This document shows, in pieces, positions 49,401 through 62,395 of a stretch of DNA of 64,000 bases (position 1 is the stretch's first letter; every line of letters begins with the position of its first letter). The notes under the pieces are model-generated. The model worked only from the letters and a program-made list of their open reading frames with translations, did no database searches and was not told where the DNA came from. A program made the position numbers and the translations under genes. The DNA comes from Uranotaenia lowii (taxonomy: Eukaryota > Arthropoda > Insecta > Diptera > Culicidae): assembly GCF_029784155.1 (NCBI RefSeq), contig NC_073693.1:239568750-239632749 (forward strand), written 5' to 3'.

Positions 49401-49731
49401 ATCATAAATATCTCAATAATGCAATCATCATTCATCAACCATTATGGTTGCTGGAAAAAAAAAATAAAACTCCGAGAACTCTCAGAATCGAAAAAAAACA
49501 AAAATTCCTAACATGTTTTATAATAGCTTTTTAAAAGCTTTGGTGACCAGAATTGATGACCAACAAAGATATGTCATGATGACGTTTCTAGGGTAGGGCC
49601 AAATAGTCTAATTTTGGCTTTATTAGAGTCCAGGTGATGTTATAGAATGCGCTTTAGCTTTTTATGAAGAATAATGCTATAGTCCAAACGAAATTTTGCT
49701 GACCATAATAAAGCTAAAATTGTTACTTGGG
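46491..49731. mobile_element. Foldback-type DNA element in the satellite, TA duplication
   Basis: Inverted ends CCCAAGTAACA are flanked by TA; excising the element with one TA restores a normal ACCGTAGGAACC unit, so the insertion is exact. Subterminal DNA has repeated TTTTATTATGG. The interior has inverted arms of tandem ~136-bp units marked by GCCATCTTGGATTTC: eight on the right (starts 47944, 48080, 48218, 48353, 48490, 48626, 48763, 48900) and three on the left in opposite orientation (47073, 47210, 47345). No transposase is recognisable; the central 47530-47900 region has only short open frames. Confidence 0.85.
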
Positions 49732-52208
49732 TAGGAACCGTACGAACCGTACGAACCGTAGGAACCGTACGAACCGTACGAACCGTACGAACCGTAGGAA
49801 CCGTACGAACCGTAGGAACCGTACGAACCGTACGAACCGTACGAACCGTAGGAACCGTGCGAACCGTACGAACCGTAGGAACCGTACGAACCGTAGGAAC
49901 CGTTCGAACCGTACGAACCGTAGGAACCGTACGAACCGTAGGAACCGTTCGAACCGTACGAACCGTAGGAACCGTATGAACCGTTCGAACCGTAGGAACC
50001 GTTGGAACCGTACGAACCGTAGGAACCGTACGAACCGTAGGAACCGTACGAACCGTAGGAACCGTTCGAACCGTTCGAACCGTACGAACCGTAGGAACCG
50101 TACGAACCGTTCAAACCGTAGGAACCGTACGAACCGTACGAACCGTAGAAACCGTACAAACCGTACGAACCGTAGGAACCGTTCGAACCGTACGAACCGT
50201 AGGAACCGTACGAACCGTAGGAACCGTTCGAACCGTACGAACCTTAGGAACCGTACGAACCGTAGGAACCGTTCGAACCGTACGAACCGTAGGAACCGTT
50301 CGAACCGTACGAACCGTAGGAACCGTACGAACCGTAGGAACCGTAGGAACCGTACGAACCGTAGGAACCGTTGGAACCGTACGAACCGTTCGAACCGTAC
50401 GAACCGTTCGAACCGTAGGAACCGTTCGAACCGTAGGAACCATACGAACCGTAGGAACCGTACGAACCGTAGGAACCGTAGGAACCGTACGAACCGTAGG
50501 AACCGTTCGAACCGTACGAACCGTAGGAACCGTAGGAACCGTACGAACCGTGAGAACCGTACGAACCGTACGAACCGTAGGAACCGTTCGTACCGTACGA
50601 ACCGTAGGAACCGTACGAACCGTACGAACACTAGGATCCGTACGAACCGTAGGAACCGTACGAACCGTAGGAACCGTTCGAACCGTACGAACCGTAGGAA
50701 CCGTTCGAACCGTAGGAACCGTTCGAACCGTAGGAACCGTACGAACCGTTCGAACCGTAGGAACCGTTCGAACCGTACGAACCGTACGAACCGTAGGAAC
50801 CGTTCGAACCGTACGAACCGTTCGAACCGTAGGAACCGTACGAACCGTTCGAACCGTAGGAACCGTACGAACCGTAGGAACCGTTCGAACCGTACGAACC
50901 GTAGGAACCGTTCGAACCGTACGAACCGTAGGAACCGTATGAACCGTAGGAACCGTTCGAACCGTACGAACCGCAGGAACCGTACGAACCGTAGGAACCG
51001 TACGAACCATAGGAACCGTACGAACCGTAGGAACCGTTCGAACCGTACGAACCGTAGGAACCGTTTGAACCGTTCGAACCGTAGGAACCGTACGAACCGT
51101 AGGAACCGTAGGAACCGTTCGAACCGTACGAACCGTAGGAACCGTTCGAACCGTACGAACCGTAGGAACCGTACGAACCGTAGGAACCGTTCGAACCGTA
51201 CGAACCGTAGGAACCGTTCGAACCGTAAGAACCGTACGAACCGTAGGAACCGTTCGAACCGTACGAACCGTAGGAACCGTATGAACCGTTCGAACATTAG
51301 GAACCGTTGGAACCGTACGAACCGTTCGAACCGTAGGAACCGTACGAACCGTACGAACCGTGGGAACCGTAGGAACCGTAGGAACCGTTCGAACCGTTCG
51401 AACCGTACGAACCGTAGGAACCGTAGGAACCGTACGAACCGTTCAAACCGTACGAACCGTAGGAACCGTACGAACCGTAGGAACCGTACGAACCTTAGGA
51501 TCCGTTCGAACCGTACGAACCGTAGGAACCGTTCGAACCGTAGGAACCGTTCAAACCGTAGGAACCGTTGGAACCGTACGAACCGTTCGAACCGTAGGAA
51601 CCGTACGAACCGTAGGAACCGTAGGAACCGTACGAACCGTTCGAACTGTACGAACCGTACGAACCGTACGAACCGTAGGAACCGTACGAATCGTACGAAC
51701 CGTAGGAACCGTTCGAACCGTACGAACCGTAGGAACCGTACGAATTGTAGGAACCGTAGGAACCGTACGAACCGTACGAACCGTAGGAACCGTACGAACC
51801 GTAGGAACCGTACGAACCGTAGGAACCGTACGAACCGTACGAACCGTAGGAACCGTACGAACCGTAGGAACCGTACGAACCGTAGGAACCGTACGAACCG
51901 TAGGAACCGTACGAACCGTAGGAACCGTACGAACCGTAGGAACCGTTCGAACCGTACGAACCGTACGAACCATAGGAACCGTTCGAACCGTACGAACCGT
52001 AGGAACCGTACGAACCGTAGGAACCGTTCGAACCGTACGAACCGTACGAACCGTAGGAACCGTTCGAACCATACGAACCGTACGAACCGTAGGAACCGTA
52101 CGAACCGTAGGAACCGTACGAACCGTACGAACCGTAGGAACCGTACGAACCGTAGGAACCGTACGAACCGTACGAACCGTACGAACCTTAGGAACCGTAC
52201 GAACCGTA
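49732..52208. repeat. 9-bp satellite, block B (2.5 kb)
   Basis: It continues block A across the foldback insertion, in the same orientation and register. TAC-TAG alternation dominates, especially from 51780 to 52200, where near-perfect 18-bp repeats run for several hundred bases. The long open frames here (829, 524, 335, 299 codons) follow from the stop-free unit. Confidence 0.95.
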
Positions 52209-52380
52209 AAATTTAAAATAAAGAACATTTTAAAACGCTCATTTTATTTTTATTTGTTCCGAAACTTTCTTTATTGTGCAAAAAATATTTTTCATGTCCA
52301 CCACCAGATGTCACTGCTGCCCATTTTTCAATGCATAAATTTTAATCGCAGAAATATTTCTCAGTGAGAAATAACCCAGT
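52209..52380. other. 172-bp insert between satellite blocks
   Basis: Non-satellite AT-rich DNA with CACCACCAGATGTCACTGC in its middle. No inverted ends are visible; GTAA occurs at both junctions and could be a 4-bp duplication. Origin unknown. Confidence 0.5.
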
Positions 52381-55300
52381 AACCGTACGAACCGTACGAA
52401 CCGTAGAAACCGTAGGAACCGTATGAACCGTAGGAACCGTACGAACCGTAGGAACCGTACGAGCCGTGAGAACCGTACGAACCGTAGGAATAGTACGAAC
52501 CGTAGGAACCGTACGAACCGTACGAACCGTAAGAACCGTACGAACCGTAGGAACCTTACGAACCGTGAGAACCGTTCGAACCGTACGAACCGAAGGAACC
52601 GTACGAACCGTAGGAACCGTACAAAGCGTAGGAACCGTAGGAACCGTTCGAACCGTACGAACCGTACGAACCGTAGACACTGTAGGAACCGTACGAACCG
52701 TAGGAGCCGTAAGAACCGTACGAACCGTTCGACCAGTACGAACCGTAGGGATCGTTCGAACCGTACGTACCGTAGGAACCGTACGAACCGTAGGAACCGT
52801 ACGAACCGTAGCAACCGTTCAAACCGTACGAACCGTAGGAACCGTACGAACCGTAGGAACCGTACGAACCGTAGGAATTGTAGGAACCTTACGAACCGTT
52901 CGATCCTAGGAACCGTACAAACCATACGAAGCGTAGGAACCGTACGAACTGTAGGAATCGTTCGAATCGTACGAACCGTAGAAACCGTAGGAACCGTAGG
53001 AACCGTAGAACCGTACAAACCGTACAAACCGTACGAACTGTAGGAACCGTATGAACCGTAGGAACCGTATGAACCGTAGGAACCGTACGAACCTTAGGAA
53101 CCATACGCACCGTTGGAACCGTTTGAACCGTACCAACCGTACGACCCGTACGAACCGTAGGAACCGTTCGAACCGTACGAACCGTACGAACCGTACGAGC
53201 CGTGAGAACCGTACGAACCGTAGGAATAGTACGAACCGTAGGAACCGTACGAACCGTAGCAACCGTTCGATCCGTACGAACCGTTCGAACCGTAGGAACC
53301 GTTCGAACCGTAGGATCCGTACGAACCGTAGGAACCGTACAAACCGTTGGAACCGTTAGAACCGTAGGAACCGTGAGAACCGTTCGAACCGTGAGAACCG
53401 TTCGAACCGTAGAAACCGTACGAACCGTAGGAACCGTACGAACCGTTCGAACCGTACGAACCGTTCGAACCGTAGGATCCGTAGGAACCGTAGAAACCGT
53501 AGGAACCGTTCGAACCGTACGAACCATAGGAACCGTACGAATCGTACGAACCGTACGCACCATACGAACCGTACTAACCGTTCGAACCGTAGGAATCGTT
53601 CGAACCGTAGGATCCGTAGGAACCGTAGGAACCGTACGAACCGTAGGAACCGTTCGAACTGTACCAACCGTACAAACCGTAGGAATCTTTCAAACCGTAC
53701 GAACCGTACGAGCCGTGAGAACCGTACGGACCGTACGAGCCGTGAGAACCGTAGGAACCGTAAGAACCGTAGGAACCGTACGAACCGTACGCACCGTTCG
53801 AACCGTAGGAACCGTACGAACCGTAGGAACCGTACGAACCGTAGGAACCGTAGGAACCGTTTGAACCGTACGAACCGTTCGAACCGTAGGAACCGTAGGA
53901 TCCGTAGGAACCGTAGGAACCGTACGAACCGTAGGAACCGTTTGAACCGTACGAACCGAAGAAACCGTACGATCCGTACGAACCGTTCGAACCGTAGGAA
54001 CCGTACGATCCGTAGAAACCGTACGAGCCGTACGAGCCGTAGGAACCGTACGAACCGTTCGAACCTTAGAAACCGTACGAACCATAGGAACCGTACGAAC
54101 CGTACGAACCGTACGCACCGTACGAACCGTACGAACCGTTCGAACCGTAGGAACCGTTCGAACCGTAGGATCCGCAGGAACCGTACGAACCGTAGGAACC
54201 GTACGAAGCGTAGGAACCGTAGAAACCGTACGAACCGTTCGAACCGTATGAACCGTTCCAACCGTAGGAACCGTTCGAACCGTAGGATCCGCAGGAACCG
54301 TACGAACCGTAGGAACCGTACGAACCGTAAGAACCGTAGGAACCGTTCGAACCGTGGGAACCGTAGGAATCGTACGAACCGTAGGAACCGTACGAACCGT
54401 AAGAACGGTAGGAACCGTACGAACCGTAGGAACCGTAGGAACCGCACGAACCGTAGGAACCGTACGAACCGTAGAAACCGTACGAACCGTAGAAACCGTA
54501 CGAACCGTAGGAAAGGTACGAACCGTTTGAACCGTTGGAACCGCTCGAACTGTAGGAACCGTACGAACCGTAGAAACCGTACGAACCGTAGGAACCGTAC
54601 GAACTGTAGGAACCGTAGGAACCGCACGAACCGTAAGAACCGTAAGAACGGTAGGAACCGTACGAACCGTTCGAGCCGTACGAACCGTTTGATCCGTAGG
54701 AATCGTAGGAACCTTACGAACCGTAGAAACCGTACGAACCGTAGAAACCGTACGAACCGTAGGAAAGGTACGAACCGTTTGAACCGTAGGAACCGCTCGA
54801 ACTGTGTGAACCGTACGAACCGTAGAAACCGTACGAACCGTAAGAACCGTAGGAGCCGTTCGAACCGTAGGAACCGTAGGAATCGTACGAACCGTAGGAA
54901 CCGTACGAACCGTACGAACGGTAGGAACCGTACGAACCGTAGGAACCGTAGGAACCGTACGAACCGTAGGAACCGTACGAAGCGTAGGAACCGTACGAAC
55001 CGTAGGAACCGTACGAACCGTAAGAACCGTTCGAACCGTACGAACCGTTCGAGCCGTACGATCCGTAGGAACCGTACGAACCGTAGGAAGCGTTCGAACC
55101 GTTCGAACCGTACGAACCGTTCGAACCGTTTGATCCGTACGAACCGTAGGAACCGTAGGAACCGTTCGAACCGTAGGAACCGTACGAACCGTAGGAACCG
55201 TACGAACCGTAGGAACCGTACGAACCGTACGAACCGTAGGAACCGTACGAACCGTTCGAACCGTTCGATCCGTACGAACCGTAGGAACCGTAAGAACCGT

Positions 55301-56350
55301 TCGAACCGTAGGAACCGTACGAACCGTAGGAACCGTACGAACCGTTCGAACCGTTCGATCCGTTCGAACCGTAGGATCCGCAGGAACCGTTCGAACCGTA
55401 GGAACCGTACAAAGCGTAGGAACCGAGGAACCGTACGAACCGTTCGAACCGTATGAACCGTTCCAACCGTAGGAACCGTTCGAACCGTAGGATCCGTAGG
55501 AACCGAAGGAACCGTACGAACCGTACGAACCGTAGGAACCGTACGAACCGTAAGAACCGTAGGAGCCGTTCGAACCGTAGAAACCGTTCGAACCGTACGA
55601 ACCATAGGAACCGTACGAACCGTTCGAACCGTTCGATCCGTACGAACCGTACGAACCGTAGGAACCGTACGAACCGTAGGAACCGTTCGAACCGTAAGAA
55701 CTGTTCGAACCGTTCGAACCTTAGGAACCGTGCGAACCGTAAGAACCGCTCGAACCGTAGGAACCGTACGAACCAAAGGAACCGTACGAACCGTTCGAAC
55801 CGTTCGATCCGTACGAACCGTTCGAACCGTAGGAACCGTACGAACCGTAGGAACCGTACGAACCGTACGAACCGTTCGAACCGTAGGAACCGTACGAACC
55901 GTAGAAACCTTTCGAACCGTAGGAACCGTACGAACCGAAGGAACCGTAGGAACCGTAGGAACCGTAAAAACCGTACGAACCGTAGGAACCGTACGAACCG
56001 TAGGAGCCGTTCGAACCGTACGAACCGTTCGAGCCGTACGAACCGTAGGAACCGTAGAAACCGTACGAACCGTACGAACCGTACGAACCGTTCGATTCGT
56101 ACGAACTGTTCGAACCGTTCGAACCTTAGGAATCGTGCGAACCGTAGGAACCGCTCGAACCGTACAAACCGTAGGAACCGTTCGAACCGTAGGAACCGTA
56201 CGAACCGTTCGAATCGTTCGATCCGTACGAACCGTAGGAACCGTAGAAACCGTACGAACCGTAGGAACCGTACGAACCGTTCGAACCGTAGGAACCGAAC
56301 GATACAGGAATCGTACGAACCGTAGGTTCGATAGGAACCGTAGGAACCGT
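52381..56350. repeat. 9-bp satellite, block C (4.0 kb), more degenerate
   Basis: Same unit and orientation as blocks A and B, but with many more single-base variants (GAGCCGTGA, GATCCGTAG, AAACCGTAC, CAACCGTAC) and occasional indels, so the register shifts more often. Segments repeat at larger scale, for example around TGAACCGTTCCAACCG near 54247 and 55451. The open frames (1018, 531, 290 codons) are incidental. Confidence 0.93.
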
Positions 56351-58973
56351 TTTTTTTGTTTTGTTTTTTTTTTTTTTTTTTTTATTAAGTTTTGTAAAGC
56401 GGCCCACCACACTCCCCCACACCAAAAGGCTCCGTTGAGCCCCCTGGTAATGGACGCTTTCTGTTCTCAGCATGCCTGACAGCAAAAAACAATTATCAAC
56501 AAGAACTTAGCGCGAGCAAAATTTACTCATGCTGAGAACTTAAAAAAATATTTACATTATGCGGGGAAAGGGTACGATACGATAAACTAAATTTAAACAT
56601 GAATCTCAGTGGAAAATGATTTCCTTTTAAGAGATCCATTTTATTTAACAAAAACAACAAAAATTAAACAAGAATCTATTAAACTAATGCTTTACAAAAG
56701 AAAAATCAAAAAAAAATGTTTTACTACTAAATGTTTTACTACTAAATTAAAATTAACAGATTAAAAAATAAAATTATTGACTAAAACGCAAAAAAAACTG
56801 GCAGGGTGATTTGGTTATTGACTAGAGTAATCCTTTGAGGTGACGAATGAGTTGGGTTTTGAAAGAGCTACGGTTGTTAGTGCTTTTAAAGACTTCTGGA
56901 AGACTGTTGTAAGATAATGGTCCAATGTAGGAGATTCTGCGTTGACCGAAAGATGTTGAACAGCGACTTTGAAGCAAATGATTTGACTGACGAGTAATTC
57001 GAGAGCGAGTACCTGAGCTAAACAATAAATTACGGTTATTATCTGTGGAGTTTAAATTATCGAACACGTACATTAATGTTTGCAAGCTGCACAGTTTAGA
57101 TAATGGCAAAATATTATGAGATGTACTTGAATAAAGTAATGAAGTTGGATAGAGGAAAGGTAGTTTGAAGATAGTTTTCATACAACGATTCTGTAACGTC
57201 TGCAATCGGGCAAGAAGGGACAAAGATGCCCTCCCCCACACTGCTATAAGGTAGTTAAACTGGGAATGAATGAATGCAAAGTAAAATTTCATAAGAACAT
57301 GACGCGGTACAAAATTCCTGACTCTCCAAAGAATGCCACTCAAGGACGATGTTTTTGTGGTTATGTTGTTTATATGAGGACTCCAGGAAAGTGTTTCATC
57401 CAGTGTCAAACCCAAGTATTTAAAGTTGTCAACTTTTTCAATTGTAGAATTTGCGAAAAAAAGGTGATTACTGCTGGTGATAACTCTTCTAGACGAGCGA
57501 AAGATCATGTACTTGGTTTTCGATAAGTTTAGAGTTAGAAGGTTGCTATTGAAGTATTTGTGAAGAATTTCTAAGTCTTTTTCCATTTGTTTAACTATAA
57601 TCTTTGGGCAAATTCCAGGATAAAACAAAGCAGTGTCATCCGCAAACAGTCTGGGAATGCCGTGTAAAGGTAGATTGCTTAAATCATTGATGTATAATAA
57701 GAATAATAATGGCCCAATATTACTGCCTTGAGGTACACCCACATCAAGTGGTTCCAAAGAGCTTTCTGTTTGGTCGACAGAAACGAATTGTTTCCGACCT
57801 GTAAGGTAGCTTTTAATGATGGTATTAGCAACACCCCTTATACCATACCGATCAAGTTTTTTGAGGAGGATTTCGTGATCTAAAGTATCAAAGGCTTTTT
57901 TCAAATCTAGAAACAATCCTCCAACGATTTTTTTTTGTGTCTATATTTTCTATGACAGAATCAATCAGTTCACACATAGCTATCAATGTACTGCAGCCGG
58001 CTTTGAAGCCGTATTGCAGGTTATATAAAATATTATTTTCATTAATGAATTGGTTTAGTCTGTTTATTAGAAGTTTTTCAAACACTTTACTAAATACGCT
58101 AAGCGTTGAAATTGGACGGTAATTGTTGATACATGTGGCATCACCTGATTTAAAGACGGGAACAACTTTTGCGATTTTTAAGATTTCTGGATAAATTCCC
58201 GTTTCCAAAATATTATTAAAACACTCAGAAAGTATTCTTGAAAATTCCAAACAATTAGATTTTAGCATGCTGCTAGGTATTTTATCAGGACCACTACTTT
58301 TTTTGTTTTTTAAAGATTGGATTATAAGAACAACTTCGTTACTACTTGCAGGACGTAAAAAAATTGTGTTTGAAACTCTATTTATAAATGACAAATTATC
58401 AAAGGATGGATCGGTTACAATACTATTGGCCAGATTCTTTCCAATGTTTGTAAAGTAGGAATTAAAGTGTTGACAAATATCTTTTTTATTGTTAATATGG
58501 CAACTGTTTACATTCAAATTCATCTCTGGTCTCGAATCTTTCTTGGAAGTTCCTAAAAGAGTGTTTATATTTTTCCATAATTTGGCATGTGATGAGTTAT
58601 TGAGAAGGTTTTCATAATAATCCTTCTTAGCCTTTCTCTTGCAAATTTCGACCTTTTTAGAGATGTGTCTAAGGAGCTCTTTTAAATGTGAATCATCGGG
58701 GTTGCTCTTAACTCTCTTCAAATAATTATTTTTTATCTTTATTAACGTGATTAGGTCAAAAGACATCCAAGGACAGCATTTTCCTTTAATAGTAACACAC
58801 TTTTTAATTTTTTTGGTACATTCACGAAGAAGAGTACAATAAACAGAGGAAATATTTTCTAAACAGAAATTTGCATCAGTCACTGTGCGTATTTGCGATA
58901 AATAATTGCTAAAGCGTTGATTTAATTGTATATGATCAATAATGGTTTTCTCTAGTAGGACTTTTTTCTTGAT
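56351..58973 (-). mobile_element. 5'-truncated CR1/L2-like LINE inserted in the satellite
   Basis: On the minus strand the element enters from satellite at about 58973, has reverse-transcriptase coding to 56822, a ~430-base 3' UTR ending TTAATAAAA, and a poly(A) tail at 56351-56380 that abuts satellite. The endonuclease is missing. A target duplication cannot be scored because the target is repetitive. Group assignment rests on YRPISTLSVFSKVFEKL and GVPQGSNIGPLLFLLYINDL. Confidence 0.8.
56822..58970 (-). pseudogene. CR1/L2-like reverse transcriptase, one frameshift
   Basis: The N-terminal linker and fingers (58970 to about 57890; SSGPDKIP, YRPISTLS near 58115) lie in one frame. The palm and thumb (57916-56822; LDLKKAFDTLDH, catalytic FADDTALF near 57640) lie in the next. 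The break is a run of nine A at 57928-57936 (minus strand), where eight would keep the frame, so it may be a homopolymer sequencing error. Upstream, the frame reads without a stop into satellite, giving a chimeric open frame that starts at 59612. Confidence 0.8.
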
Positions 58974-61900
58974 GAACCGATTGAACCGATTGAACCGTTT
59001 GAACCGTACGAACCGTAGGAACCGTAGGAACCGTTGGAACCGTACGAACCGTTCGAACTGTACGAACCGTACGAACCGTACGAACCGTAGGAACCGTACG
59101 AACCGTAGGAACCGTACGAACCGTTCGAACCGTTGGAACCGTACGAACCGTACGAACTGTAGGAACTGTTCGAACCGTACGAACCGTACGAACTGTAGGA
59201 ACCGTACGAACCGTAGGAACCGTTTGAACCGTACGAACCGTACGAACCGTACGAACCGTTCGAACTGTACGAACCGTACGAACCGTACGAACCGTAGGAA
59301 CCGTACGAACCGTACGAACCGTAGGAACCGTATTAACCGTACGAACCGTAGGAACCGTACGAACCGTACGAAACGTACGAACCGTACGAACCGTAGGAAC
59401 CGTAGGAACCGTACGAACCGTAGGAACCGTTCGAGCCGTACGAACCGTACGGACCGTTCAAACCAAGTACCATGAGAACTGTACGAACCGAACGAGCCGT
59501 AGGAACCGTACGAACCATAGGAACCGTATGCACTGTAGGAACCGTACGAACCGTACGAATCATAGAAACCGTACGAACCGTACGAACCGTTCGAACCGTA
59601 GGAACCGTACAAACCGTACGAACCTTTCGAAAATTAGGAACCGTACGAACCGTAGGAACCGTACGAACCGAAGGAACCGTACGAACCGTACGAACCGAAG
59701 GAACCGTACGAACCGTAGGAACCGTACGAACCATTGGAACCGTACGAACCGTACGAACCGAAATAACCGTAGGAACCGTACAAACCGTAGGAACCGTACG
59801 AACCGTCGAAACCGTACGAACCGTAGGAACCGTACGAACCGTAGGAACCGTACGAACCGTAGGAACCGTACAAACCGTAGGAACCGTAAGATTCGTAGGC
59901 ACCGTACGAACCGTACTAATCGTAGGAACCGTGCGAACCGTAGGAACCGTACGAACCGTAGGAGCATTACGAACCGTAGGAGCAGTACGAACCGTAGGAA
60001 CCATACGAATCGTTCGAACTGTAGGAACCGTAGGAACCGTAGGAACCGTACAAACCGTAGGAACCGTACGAACCGTAGGAACCGTAAGTACCATGAGAAC
60101 CGTACGAACCGTACGAGCCGTACGAACCGTACGAGCCGTACGAACCGTAGGAACCGTATGCACTGTAGGAACCGTACGAATCGTACGAACCATAGAAACC
60201 GTACGAACCGAAATAACCGTAGGAACCGTACGAACCGTAGGAACCGTAGGAACCGTACAAACTGTACGAACTTTTCGAAAATTAGGAACCGTACGAACCA
60301 TAGGAACCATACGAACCGTACGAACTGAAATAACCGTAGGAACCGTACGAACCGTAGGAACCGTACAAACCGTACGAACCTTTCGAAAAGTAGGAACCGT
60401 AGGAACCGTACGAACTGTACGATCCGTAGGAACCGTATGAACTGTACAAACCGTAGGAACGGTACTAACCGTACGAACCGTAGGAACCGTTCGAACCGTA
60501 CGAACTGTACAAACCGTAGGAACCGTAGGAACCGTACGAACCGTACGAACCGAAATAACCGTACGAACCGTAGGAACCGTACGAACCTTTCGAAAAGTAG
60601 GAATCGTACGAACCGTAAGAACCGTACGAACCATAGGAATCGTAAGAACCGTACGAACGGTAGGAACGGTACGAACCGTACGAACCGTAGGAACCGTACG
60701 AACCGAAATAACCGTACGAACCGGACAAACCGTACGAACCTTTCGAAAAGTAGGAACCGTACGAACCGTAAGATCCGTACGAACCATAGGAACCGTACGA
60801 ACCGCAGAAACCGTAGGAACCGTACGACTCCGTAGGAACCGTACGAACCGTAGGAACCGTTCGAACCCTAGGAACCGTACGAACCGTAGATACCGTAGGA
60901 ACCGTAGGAACCGTACGAACCGTACGAACCGTAGGAACCGTACGAACCGTTCGAACCGTAGGAACCGTACAAACCGTACGAACCTTTCGAAAATTAGGAA
61001 CCGTACGAACCGTATTAACCGTTCGAACCGTAGGAACCGTACAAACCGTACGAACCTTTCGAAAATTAGGAACCGTACGAACCGTAGGAACCGTACGAAC
61101 CGAAGGAACCGTACGAACCGTACGAACCGAAGGAACCGTACGAACCGTAGGAACCGTACGAACCATTGGAACCGTACGAACCGTACGAACCGAAATAACC
61201 GTAGGAACCGTACAAACCGTAGGAACCGTACGAACCGTAGGAACCGTACAAACCGTAGGAACCGTAAGATTCGTAGGCACCGTACGAACCGTACTAATCG
61301 TAGGAACCGTGCGAACCGTAGGAACCGTACGAACCGTAGGAGCAGTATGAACCGTAGGAGCAGTACGAACCGTAGGAACCATACGAATTGTTCGAACTGT
61401 AGGAACCGTAGGAACCGTAGGAACCGTACAAACCGTAGGAACCGTACGAACCGTAGGAACCGTAAGTACCATGAGAACCGTACGAACCGTACGAGCCGTA
61501 CGAACCGTAGGAACCGTATGCACTGTAGGAACCGTACGAATCGTACGAACCATAGAAACCGTACGAACCGAAATAACCGTAGGAACCGTACGAACCGTAG
61601 GAACCGTACAAACTGTACGAACTTTTCGAAAATTAGGAACCGTACGAACCATAGGAACCATACGAACCGTACGAACTGAAATAACCGTAGGAACCGTACG
61701 AACCGTAGGAACCGTACAAACCGTACGAACCTTTCGAAAAGTAGGAACCGTAGGAACCGTACGAACTGTACGATCCGTAGGAACCGTATGAACTGTACAA
61801 ACCGTAGGAACGGTACTAACCGTACGAACCGTAGGAACCGTTCGAACCGTACGAACTGTACAAACCGTAGGAACCGTAGGAACCGTACGAACCGTACGAA

Positions 61901-62395
61901 CCGAAATAACCGTACGAACCGTAGGAACCGTACGAACCTTTCGAAAAGTAGGAATCGTACGAACCGTAAGAACCGTACGAACCATAGGAATCGTAAGAAC
62001 CGTACGAACGGTAGGAACGGTACGAACCGTACGAACCGTAGGAACCGTACGAACCGAAATAACCGTACGAACCGGACAAACCGTACGAACCTTTCGAAAA
62101 GTAGGAACCGTACGAACCGTAAGATCCGTACGAACCATAGGAACCGTACGAACCGCAGAAACCGTAGGAACCGTACGACTCCGTAGGAACCGTACGAACC
62201 GTAGGAACCGTTCGAACCCTAGGAACCGTACGAACCGTAGATACCGTAGGAACCGTAGGAACCGTACGAACCGTACGAACCGTAGGAACCGTACGAACCG
62301 TAGGATCCGTACGAACCGTAGGAACCTTTCGAAAAGTAGGAACCGTACGAACCGTAGGAACCGTAGGAACCGTACGAACCATGCGAACCGTAGGA
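58974..62395. repeat. 9-bp satellite, block D (3.4 kb)
   Basis: Same unit and orientation, with private variants not seen elsewhere: ACCTTTCGAAAA(A/G)TAGG-type units, about a dozen copies from 59622 to 62335, and CGAAATAACCG. The junction with the LINE begins with unusual GAACCGATT units. Two long copies of a higher-order segment make up most of it. Confidence 0.94.
59560..62330. repeat. Higher-order repeat, 2 copies of 1351-1432 bp
   Basis: Segment 60437-60835 recurs essentially identically at 61788-62186 (offset 1351). An earlier landmark at 59671 recurs at 61103 (offset 1432), so one copy has lost or gained about nine units. The unusual GACTCCGTAGG slip at 60826 is repeated at 62177, which shows copying of the whole block, not independent mutation. 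Confidence 0.85.

Noticed and set aside
39408..62395. CRISPR array
   Set aside because: Pure tandem 9-bp units without unique spacers, in an intron-bearing insect genome.
39408..62395. Telomeric repeat tract
   Set aside because: The 9-bp unit is not a known arthropod telomere motif (TTAGG type), and the array is internal, inside a transposon.
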